A DNA stretch of 7,785 bases. Source: Spirochaetales bacterium. Its GTDB lineage: Bacteria > Spirochaetota > Spirochaetia > Treponematales > UBA12059. The number at the start of each line of letters is the position of its first letter. The stretch's first letter is position 1. The notes below the pieces were generated by a model. That model ran no database searches and was not told the origin of the DNA. It saw nothing but the letters and a program-made list of their open reading frames with translations. The stretch covers positions 1 through 7,785 of the forward strand of contig SPCK01000084.1 in the NCBI GenBank assembly GCA_004525355.1, read 5' to 3'. Shown one piece after another: positions 1-4,506 of this stretch. The translations under genes were made by a program, and so were the position numbers.

Positions 1-282
1 CCACGCTGTTGTCGAGGTATCGCCCGGATCGGTAAAGTTTCCCTTTTCGTACGGATACGGTTCCAGCGGGCCCGCTTTTCCAAACTCGGACGCAATAAAA
101 TACTTGTAATACAGGCAATGCATGGCGACATCCCAGGCACTGTAGCCTTCAAACGTGTTCCTGTCCGCGGCATTCTCGGCAGACAGGCTGTCTAGAGTCT
201 TCATGAGCGAAGGCCCGTTGAACGAAGCGCCGTCGAACTCGTCATCAGCATAATCCAGTAACAAGGCGATATCTCTACGCAT
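1..282 (-). CDS. DinB-like four-helix protein, N-terminal part (cut by window edge)
   Basis: The frame is open from an ATG at 282 to the left edge, giving 94 visible residues; the C-terminus lies outside the window. The start has a clear Shine-Dalgarno core, AGGA, eight bases upstream. The visible part is a helical protein. A first helix begins MRRDIALLLDYAD, followed by a leucine-rich stretch (SLMKTLDSLSAENA, residues 25-38). A tryptophan-histidine helix then follows (YSAWDVAMHCLYYKYF, W50 and H55). That last pattern resembles the second helix of DinB/YfiT-type proteins, where a conserved His contributes to a divalent metal site. DinB-like proteins include thiol-dependent transferases and many uncharacterised members, so no substrate can be named. 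It is divergent from the cob operon with 122 bases between the starts, and nothing links it functionally to cobamides. The family call rests on a short pattern and could be wrong; that this is a real gene is more certain. Confidence 0.6.
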   Translation of the reverse strand, partial: MRRDIALLLDYADDEFDGASFNGPSLMKTLDSLSAENAADRNTFEGYSAWDVAMHCLYYKYFIASEFGKAGPLEPYPYEKGNFTDPGDTSTTAW

Positions 283-355
283 TTCTCAAATCCTAGTATC
301 ATGTCACCGGCAATGCAAGACACCAGCGTCATAGCCAGAATAAAAAATCAACCTT

Positions 356-368
356 GCAGCCAGGCTGC
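356..368. repeat. 13-base palindrome upstream of the cob promoter
   Basis: A perfect inverted repeat, GCAGCC-A-GGCTGC, ends one base before the putative -35 box of the cobU promoter. Its position would suit an operator or activator site, but the sequence matches no regulator I recognise. It may be coincidental. Confidence 0.3.
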
Positions 369-369
369 C

Positions 370-398
370 TTGACGACGACTCGAGACCCGGCTATGGT
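370..398 (+). promoter_or_regulatory. Putative sigma-70-type promoter of the cob operon
   Basis: A -35-like TTGACG (370-375) and a -10-like TATGGT (393-398) are separated by exactly 17 bases. The predicted transcription start falls at about 404-406, on the ATG of cobU at 405. The mRNA would then be leaderless or nearly so, which fits the absence of a good Shine-Dalgarno sequence before cobU. The -10 matches only four of six consensus positions, so this is a moderate call. Confidence 0.4.
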
Positions 399-404
399 CA
401 TTCA

Positions 405-890
405 ATGAAAACGCTGATTACCGGAGGGGTCAAATCGGGAAAATCGACCCGCGCCCTGGCGCTGGCACGGAATTTCCCCCCCGGCCAACAATTTTTCCTG
501 GCCACTGCGACCGCATTTGACGATGAGATGCGCGACAGGATCCACAGGCACCGGGAAGAGCGATCCGGCTCGTTCATAACTATCGAGGAGCCGCTTGAAA
601 TTGATCGTGCGCTGAGACCTTGCATGATCGTCGACTGCATCCCCATGTGGATGAACAACTTGTTCTTCGCGGAACGCGAGGACGACTGGAAACCCATCCT
701 CGATCGGTTTATAGCCGCTCTGCCAACAGACGTTGTGATTGTTACCAATGAAATAGGGATGGGAGTGATTCCCGCGGACCCAATGTCGCGCCGCTATGGA
801 GTGGCACTTGGCTTGGCCAATTCGCGCCTGGCCGCCTGTGTCGACAGGGTAGAACTCATGGTTGCCGGGCTACCGCTTCAGGTAAAGTAG
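405..890 (+). CDS. cobU: CobU: adenosylcobinamide kinase / adenosylcobinamide-phosphate guanylyltransferase
   Basis: This enzyme phosphorylates adenosylcobinamide and then transfers GMP to give AdoCbi-GDP, the activated corrinoid for nucleotide-loop assembly in the cytoplasm. The 161-residue product carries the whole family signature. It has a P-loop GGVKSGKS (residues 7-14), FLATATAFDDEM leading to the RIHRHR segment (H49 aligns with the guanylylated histidine), and ITIEEPLEI. A Walker-B-like MIVDC (D77) follows, then TNEIGMGVIP (114-123) and the closing VAGLPLQVK. The length is slightly under the usual 170-180 residues, but no motif is missing. I chose the ATG at 405 over an in-frame TTG at 354, because the family normally begins just before the P-loop and the extra 17 residues look like non-coding sequence. 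There is no convincing Shine-Dalgarno sequence. It is the first gene of the cob operon, one base from the next start. Confidence 0.93.
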   Translation: MKTLITGGVKSGKSTRALALARNFPPGQQFFLATATAFDDEMRDRIHRHREERSGSFITIEEPLEIDRALRPCMIVDCIPMWMNNLFFAEREDDWKPILDRFIAALPTDVVIVTNEIGMGVIPADPMSRRYGVALGLANSRLAACVDRVELMVAGLPLQVK

Positions 891-891
891 C

Positions 892-1575
892 ATGACCCTG
901 TCCGTTCCATCCTATGTCATTCCCGGTACCTACCTGGAAAATCTTCAATGGCTTGAAGCCAATTCAGCTATACGGCACGTGGAACTGCTGTTCTTCATCT
1001 TTGATGAAGAAGCGTCGACACTCCTGAGCCGTGAGTTGGCCGGTTTGAGGGAATACAGCGAAGCTTTCAGGTTCACTGCGCATCTGCCGGATCGCCTCGT
1101 TCCCGGACACGAGCGCCTCGTTGAAAACCTCGCGGGTTTCGTCGATGCCTTTGTCACGCATCCTCCGCCTCCGGTAAAAGACCAGTCCGATTTCGTCTCG
1201 CTGATCAACGCATGGAGGCGCCGATATGGCGTAGATCGCTTTCTTCTTGAAAATACGCGGCTGTCCTGGTTCGAGCCAACTGACTCGGCATTCCTGGACT
1301 CGACCCTTGGTTCTCCGCACGTTTGCGCCGATCTTGGGCATCTTCTGTTGGAAGGGGTCGATCCTGTGACCTGGACCGGGCATTATGCCGACCGCATCAC
1401 CGAAATCCATCTTCACGGTCTATCTGAGGGCCGCGATCACGTGTCGTTCAACGGTTCGGAGGAATGGTTCAATCGTATGGAGCCGTTCTTCCGGATCTTT
1501 CAAGGCATTGCCGAGATTGAATTATTTTCCTGGGCCGATCTCCAGCCGGCCCTTCTCGCGCTGGGCCGTTTTTAA
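892..1575 (+). CDS. cbiR: CbiR-like cobamide-remodelling phosphodiesterase (AP-endonuclease-2/TIM-barrel fold)
   Basis: The 227-residue protein has the pattern of a metal-dependent xylose-isomerase-like/AP endonuclease 2 TIM barrel. Strand ends carry likely metal or catalytic ligands: E31 (HVELLFF), H64 (TAHLP), E120 (FLLEN), D147 and H150 (CADLGH), H173 and H175 (IHLHG), H183 (DHVSF) and E210 (EIELF). CbiR, first characterised in Akkermansia muciniphila, belongs to this superfamily. It cleaves the phosphoester of the cobamide nucleotide loop, yielding a cobinamide-type intermediate that CobU and CobS can rebuild with another lower ligand. The specific assignment rests on this fold plus the location: one base after cobU and 49 bases before cobS, on the same strand. 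The start ATG at 892 is tightly coupled to the cobU stop (888-890). There is no signal peptide, so it is cytoplasmic. The alternative is a generic sugar-phosphate isomerase/epimerase, which the neighbours make unlikely. Confidence 0.75.
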   Translation: MTLSVPSYVIPGTYLENLQWLEANSAIRHVELLFFIFDEEASTLLSRELAGLREYSEAFRFTAHLPDRLVPGHERLVENLAGFVDAFVTHPPPPVKDQSDFVSLINAWRRRYGVDRFLLENTRLSWFEPTDSAFLDSTLGSPHVCADLGHLLLEGVDPVTWTGHYADRITEIHLHGLSEGRDHVSFNGSEEWFNRMEPFFRIFQGIAEIELFSWADLQPALLALGRF

Positions 1576-1613
1576 GAGGACTTGATCCTGGCAAGCCACC
1601 GGGCGTTCATTAC

Positions 1614-1619
1614 AGGAGG
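1614..1619 (+). promoter_or_regulatory. Strong ribosome binding site of cobS
   Basis: A perfect AGGAGG lies five bases before the ATG at 1625. It fixes the cobS start and shows that cobS has its own initiation signal despite the 49-base gap after cbiR. No promoter or terminator is evident in that gap, so cobS is probably transcribed with the two upstream genes. Confidence 0.8.
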
Positions 1620-1624
1620 CTCCA

Positions 1625-2401
1625 ATGTCACCACTTCCCCACCGGATCGCAAGCGTATTTTCCCTCATGTCCAGACTACCGGTTCGTTTGCGCGATCAAC
1701 CGGATTATTCATCCGCCGACTGGATGATTCCGGTCACCGGATTGTTAGCGGCTGCCACGGCGTGCGTCGGCGCCGGGCTTGGCCTTGCTTTGTTCAGAAA
1801 CGAAATACTCGCGGCAGTGGTCTCCATAGCATTCCAGTATCTGGCTTTCAACCTTTTCCATTTTGACGGACTTGTCGATACCGCCGACGCGATCGGCGCC
1901 TTCGGAGACGCCGAAAAACGCCGCATCGCACTGAAAGATCCCCGTATCGGGACTTTTGGGTTGTTCGCCGGCGCGATGGCGCTCTTCACCAGGGTAACGG
2001 CTACGGCGGTGCTGCTCGGAATGGCCGGAATCGCCCCTTGGGCCGCTCTCGCCCTGGCAGCACCGGTTGGGCGAATGGCCGCGATGGTCGTGGTATCAAG
2101 CGGCAAGCCGGTTGGCAAGAGCGGTTTGGGAGCAGCGATCGGGGAATCTTCTCCGCTCAAAGCGGCTTTCGGGTATATAGCCGCAGCGTTGCCGGCTGCA
2201 TTTCTGTGGGGTCTGATATTCGGGGCGGGGGGTTCCGCACTATCCCTTATCGCCGGTGCACTCGTAGCCATTGCAGTGGGGCTGGGCATAGGAGCTTGGT
2301 ATCACGGCATTTTTGGCGGCTATACCGGCGATGCGCTCGGTGCCGCGATAGAGATCGCCGAAATAGGCGTGCTTGCGGCAGCCGTCGCGGTCCTTGGCTG
2401 A
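1625..2401 (+). CDS. cobS: CobS: adenosylcobinamide-GDP ribazoletransferase (cobalamin synthase)
   Basis: This integral inner-membrane enzyme condenses AdoCbi-GDP with an alpha-riboside (phosphate) of the lower ligand and completes the cobamide. The 258-residue product shows the family motifs in order. There is an N-terminal FSLMSRLPV segment (12-20), then FHFDGLVDTAD (78-88, with D81, D85 and D88 as likely metal ligands). LKDPRIGTFG (103-112), PVGRMAAM (147-154) and GGYTGDALGAAIEIAE (231-246) follow. Hydrophobic segments at about 35-57, 61-78, 112-134, 137-158, 179-200, 203-225 and 240-257 fit a polytopic membrane protein. Length is normal for the family. It is the last gene of the cob operon, followed after 42 bases by a hairpin terminator. 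No cobT (lower-ligand activation) or cobC-type phosphatase gene is visible here, so these must be elsewhere or replaced. Confidence 0.94.
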   Translation: MSPLPHRIASVFSLMSRLPVRLRDQPDYSSADWMIPVTGLLAAATACVGAGLGLALFRNEILAAVVSIAFQYLAFNLFHFDGLVDTADAIGAFGDAEKRRIALKDPRIGTFGLFAGAMALFTRVTATAVLLGMAGIAPWAALALAAPVGRMAAMVVVSSGKPVGKSGLGAAIGESSPLKAAFGYIAAALPAAFLWGLIFGAGGSALSLIAGALVAIAVGLGIGAWYHGIFGGYTGDALGAAIEIAEIGVLAAAVAVLG

Positions 2402-2443
2402 GGGCACGACAGAACACCTGGAAATTTCTTGCCATTCGCACGA

Positions 2444-2477
2444 AGGAACGCCCCGAGCCATGGCCCGGGGCGTTCTT
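2444..2477 (+). terminator. GC-rich hairpin, probable terminator of the cob operon
   Basis: A 12-pair stem (2444-2455 with 2466-2477, one G-T wobble) has the core GAACGCCCCG / CGGGGCGTTC and a ten-base interior whose outer GC pairs can also close. It begins 42 bases after the cobS stop. The trailing T-tract is poor (TTCTTGT), so it may pause or protect the 3' end rather than being a textbook intrinsic terminator. Confidence 0.65.
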
Positions 2478-2487
2478 GTACAGTCAA

Positions 2488-2520
2488 TCGGCAGCAGACG
2501 GATCAAGATCCACCTGCCGA
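2488..2520. repeat. Small intergenic hairpin
   Basis: The outer arms TCGGCAG (2488-2494) and CTGCCGA (2514-2520) pair perfectly. An inner GGATC/GATCC stem (2500-2504 with 2507-2511) pairs around a two-base turn, separated from the outer stem by an asymmetric internal loop. There is no T-tract and no coding signal. Its function is unknown; it may simply be part of the structured 3' region between the convergent genes. Confidence 0.4.
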
Positions 2521-2532
2521 CTCCGCTTTAGA

Positions 2533-2658
2533 AGGTTGTTGAAATAGTCTGTTACTATTCCAACAACCTCCGCTATGCTCGCAACCCATACGGTTTGCTA
2601 CGCTATAGCGACACTTCGGAAGTGTTGAAAAACCGCCTCCGCGGTTTTTCAACACCCT
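2533..2658. repeat. Compact three-hairpin element with imperfect terminal inverted repeats (MITE- or REP-like candidate)
   Basis: The element is non-coding and almost entirely self-complementary. Hairpin A (2533-2548 with 2554-2569) has 15 of 16 pairs around a five-base loop. Hairpin B (2571-2610) pairs CGCTAT with ATAGCG, and inside it GCAACC with GGTTTGC allowing one bulge. Hairpin C (2622-2636 with 2641-2655) has 15 perfect pairs around a four-base loop. The two ends are also related: AGGTTGTTGAAA at 2533-2544 matches the complement of 2647-2658 at 11 of 12 positions. TTAG occurs just outside both ends (2528-2531 and 2660-2663) and could be a short target duplication, though four bases may be chance. 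There is no transposase here, so it would be non-autonomous if mobile. Whether it is repeated in the genome cannot be seen from this window. Confidence 0.5.
2622..2655. terminator. Bidirectional intrinsic terminator between cobS and the 5'-nucleotidase gene
   Basis: A perfect 15-base-pair hairpin has arms GTGTTGAAAAACCGC and GCGGTTTTTCAACAC around the loop CTCC. The short GC core (CCGC/GCGG) is flanked by five A on one side and five T on the other, so on either strand the core is followed by a U-run. It lies 13 bases beyond the stop of the minus-strand nucleotidase gene and about 220 bases after the cobS stop. That is a good position to terminate both convergent units. It also forms the right-hand end of the repeat-like element. 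Confidence 0.7.
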
Positions 2659-2668
2659 GTTAGGATTC

Positions 2669-4228
2669 TCAGGTTCCGCCAAGAATGGTCACGCGACCGT
2701 CGGTCTTGGGTGCGATAGGCTGGGGAAGCTGCTTCATATACTCGATGAAACCTTCCAGCATGTCGATAAAGGTGTCCTTGAACTTCATGTTGTTGAACAC
2801 GGGGAAGACTCCGTCACCGCCGACCGCGATGAAATCGTTGGTGACAACAATATACGTCTTGGCTGGGTCGATCGGCTTTCCGCCGATGGTGATACCCTTG
2901 GCTACCTTCGCTGCCAAGTCTACGGTGTATTGGGCGTCCGAAGACAGATTTGCCCAGCCGCCGTTGCCCTGCTCGATCTTGCCGATATTGGCGAACAGCT
3001 CAAGAACCTTGGCGCCGCTCAGCTCGAAGTAGGCAAGGGTGTTTCCGAAGGGCAGTACCTCGTAGGCGTTCATGCGGGTAACGGGCCCGGCTGGGATGGA
3101 CTTGCGGATACCGCCACCATTGGTCAATGCAAAGTCGGCTGCGATGCCCATGGCGCGAGCCTTCCAGACCATGGCATCCGCTACGATGTCGCCGAGGGGA
3201 GTTTCCTGCCTTCGGGTCAGCTTGTTGCCGAGGTCGAAAATGGCAGTGGTCGTGGCGACTTGAACAGCGTACATGGCCTTGATGTCATCATTGTACTTCT
3301 TGACGAGAGCGGCGATGTCGGCATCGGGTGTAATCTCGGTGCCGATGAGCTTTCCGTCCTTGCCCTTGAGGTTCATGGGGGCAGCTTCCCAGAAGGCAAA
3401 CCTGACCTTGCCGGCGTCGATTGCAAGAATGGCCTTGCCAACCTTGCGCGCATTGTAGGCGGCTTGTACGATCGGGGTGCCATTGACCATGGCGGGTCCG
3501 GCAATGTCGGAATGGCTGTGACCGTCTATAATCAGGTCGATTCCGGGAACTGCCGCGGCAATCTTGTCGGAGGGTATCGGGCCTGCGCCCTCGCCAGTAC
3601 CGGTGTGAAACAGGCCGATGACCACGTCTACCTGCTCAAGCTCGCGCAGGATACGCACGGTTTCGCGGGCGGATTCTATCTCGTCCTTAAAAGAATAGGC
3701 GGCTACCTTGAGAGGATGTGCCTTGATGGGAGTATCGGACGTGGTAATGCCGAAGATACCGACCTTGATCCCGCCGACATCCTTGACGATGTAATGCAGG
3801 AAAGCGGGAACTCCGTCCTTGTTGATGTTGGCCGAGATGAAGGGGAACTTGGCGGTAGCGAGTTGCTTGGCCAGGGCTTCAGGGGATTTGTCGAACTCGT
3901 GGTTACCCACGACCATCGCATCCACGCCGAGCTTGTTGAATATCTCGATGTCCGGAATGCCGCCATTCTTGTCCGATACCATCGAACCGGTGTTGATATC
4001 TCCGGCGATCAGGAACAGGACGTTTTTGTTGTCTGCCCGAACGGCATTGACATAGCCCGCGACAGCGGCGATACCACCCTGGCCGGTGGCATCGGCAGCC
4101 AGCTGACCATGATAGTCATTGATGTGAAGTACGACGAGCTCGGACTTGGCCGGAGCCGCCGGAGTACTGACGCACGCAACGGCAAAAAGCGCCGCTACTA
4201 CAGCCAGAACGAGAGCAAAACGTTTCAT
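2669..4228 (-). CDS. Exported 5'-nucleotidase / UshA-type metallophosphoesterase, predicted lipoprotein
   Basis: The enzyme is predicted to hydrolyse extracytoplasmic nucleotides (5'-nucleotidase or 2',3'-cyclic phosphodiesterase/3'-nucleotidase type) to nucleosides and phosphate for uptake. The 519-residue product starts with a signal peptide (MKRFALVL, hydrophobic to 18) and a relaxed lipobox A-V-A-C at C19. It is probably a lipid-anchored envelope protein. The dinuclear-metal domain shows D38 and H40 (NDYHG), D77 (AGD), N109-H110-E111 (GNHE), H208 (LFHTG) and H237/H239 (DGHSH). The C-terminal substrate-binding domain has NGGGIR (370-375), LPFGN (392-396) and GGDGV (470-474). Length and domain order are typical and all key residues are present. 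The start is fixed by AGGAGG at 4233-4238, four bases upstream. It is monocistronic, converging on cobS and diverging from malQ. The exact substrate cannot be read from sequence, so no symbol is given. Confidence 0.9.
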   Translation of the reverse strand: MKRFALVLAVVAALFAVACVSTPAAPAKSELVVLHINDYHGQLAADATGQGGIAAVAGYVNAVRADNKNVLFLIAGDINTGSMVSDKNGGIPDIEIFNKLGVDAMVVGNHEFDKSPEALAKQLATAKFPFISANINKDGVPAFLHYIVKDVGGIKVGIFGITTSDTPIKAHPLKVAAYSFKDEIESARETVRILRELEQVDVVIGLFHTGTGEGAGPIPSDKIAAAVPGIDLIIDGHSHSDIAGPAMVNGTPIVQAAYNARKVGKAILAIDAGKVRFAFWEAAPMNLKGKDGKLIGTEITPDADIAALVKKYNDDIKAMYAVQVATTTAIFDLGNKLTRRQETPLGDIVADAMVWKARAMGIAADFALTNGGGIRKSIPAGPVTRMNAYEVLPFGNTLAYFELSGAKVLELFANIGKIEQGNGGWANLSSDAQYTVDLAAKVAKGITIGGKPIDPAKTYIVVTNDFIAVGGDGVFPVFNNMKFKDTFIDMLEGFIEYMKQLPQPIAPKTDGRVTILGGT

Positions 4229-4265
4229 AAGTCCTCCTTAGAAATGGTTCTTCAGGCATGAACTA

Positions 4266-4293
4266 AAGGTAAAAGAACGTTCCCTTTCACCTT
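4266..4293 (-). other. Hairpin in the predicted 5' leader of the nucleotidase mRNA
   Basis: On the minus strand the arms AAGGTGAAAG and CTTTTACCTT form a ten-pair stem (one G-U) around an eight-base loop containing the GAACGTTC palindrome. It would lie about 40 bases before the start codon and does not cover the ribosome binding site. It could stabilise the mRNA, or the inner palindrome could bind a protein as DNA. I recognise no known RNA family. Confidence 0.35.
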
Positions 4294-4305
4294 GATGGGG
4301 TATTC

Positions 4306-4334
4306 ATGGTAGCACCGTTTGGAATGGACTGCAA
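4306..4334 (-). promoter_or_regulatory. Putative promoter of the 5'-nucleotidase gene
   Basis: On the minus strand, TTGCAG (4334-4329) and TACCAT (4311-4306) are separated by 17 bases, predicting a start near 4299 and a leader of about 70 bases. The -10 matches four of six and the -35 three of six consensus positions, so the match is only fair. It is the best spaced pair I found in this stretch. Confidence 0.35.
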
Positions 4335-4385
4335 GCAAGAATTATTTTTCGGGAGTCTTCTGCCTGTTGTGAATATCCTTTGACA

Positions 4386-4414
4386 TTGCAGTAAACCGGT
4401 TTTACATCTATACT
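4386..4414 (+). promoter_or_regulatory. Putative malQ promoter
   Basis: TATACT (4409-4414) is a strong -10 match (five of six), with TTGCAG 17 bases upstream (4386-4391) as -35. A perfect TTGACA sits at 4380-4385, but it is 23 bases from this -10. It could instead serve a weaker -10 (TTACAT, 4402-4407) at 16-base spacing. Predicted transcription starts near 4421, leaving a leader of about 80 bases before malQ. Confidence 0.5.
4391..4405. promoter_or_regulatory. Candidate LacI/GalR-family operator in the malQ promoter
   Basis: AAACCGGTTT (4393-4402) is a perfect ten-base palindrome with a central CG, flanked by GT and TTAC, which nearly extend the symmetry. LacI/GalR-family repressors typically bind palindromes of this form. 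It occupies the spacer between the proposed -35 and -10 boxes, so a bound repressor would block RNA polymerase. No regulator gene is present in the window, so the identity of the protein is unknown. Confidence 0.4.
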
Positions 4415-4476
4415 CATCTAAAGATCATTCGACTGCCTTGTAGATATATTTTCATCGCAGGCAAGGGAAACAACGC

Positions 4477-4506
4477 ATGGCACGCCAACCATGGAGACTA
4501 TCATGA
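4477..4506 (+). CDS. Nine-codon upstream ORF in the malQ leader
   Basis: ATG at 4477 opens the peptide MARQPWRLS and ends with TGA at 4504-4506. An AAGGGA Shine-Dalgarno-like sequence lies eight bases before it (4463-4468). Its stop overlaps the preferred malQ start as ATGA (4503-4506), and the malQ ribosome binding site lies inside it. This is a geometry that gives translational coupling. There are no runs of one amino acid that would suggest classical attenuation. It is too short to prove as coding; the support is purely positional. Confidence 0.35.
   Translation: MARQPWRLS
4493..4496 (+). promoter_or_regulatory. Ribosome binding site deciding the malQ start
   Basis: GGAG lies six bases before the ATG at 4503. 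The upstream in-frame ATG at 4491 overlaps this site and has no Shine-Dalgarno sequence at proper distance. This favours 4503 as the start of malQ. Confidence 0.6.

Noticed and set aside
283..404. Possible cobalamin riboswitch upstream of cobU
   Set aside because: A few bases (GAGACCCGG near 384) resemble the riboswitch 3' end, but the conserved core segments are absent and the gap is much shorter than a full cobalamin riboswitch.
354..404. N-terminal extension of CobU from a TTG at 354
   Set aside because: The extra 17 residues look unlike the family, which starts a few residues before the P-loop. The TTG has no ribosome binding site and lies in the promoter region.
1582..1866. Small ORF overlapping the start of cobS in another frame
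   Set aside because: Low-complexity, Arg/Ser/Gly-rich composition, no ribosome binding site, and it overlaps a well-supported cobS.
2930..4261. 443-codon plus-strand ORF antisense to the nucleotidase gene
   Set aside because: It is long but mirrors a gene with complete metallophosphoesterase motifs, signal peptide and ribosome binding site. The antisense translation shows no recognisable domain, so it is probably a codon-bias shadow.
4491..4502. malQ start at the ATG at 4491
   Set aside because: No ribosome binding site at a usable distance. The ATG at 4503 has GGAG six bases upstream and fits the family N-terminus equally well.
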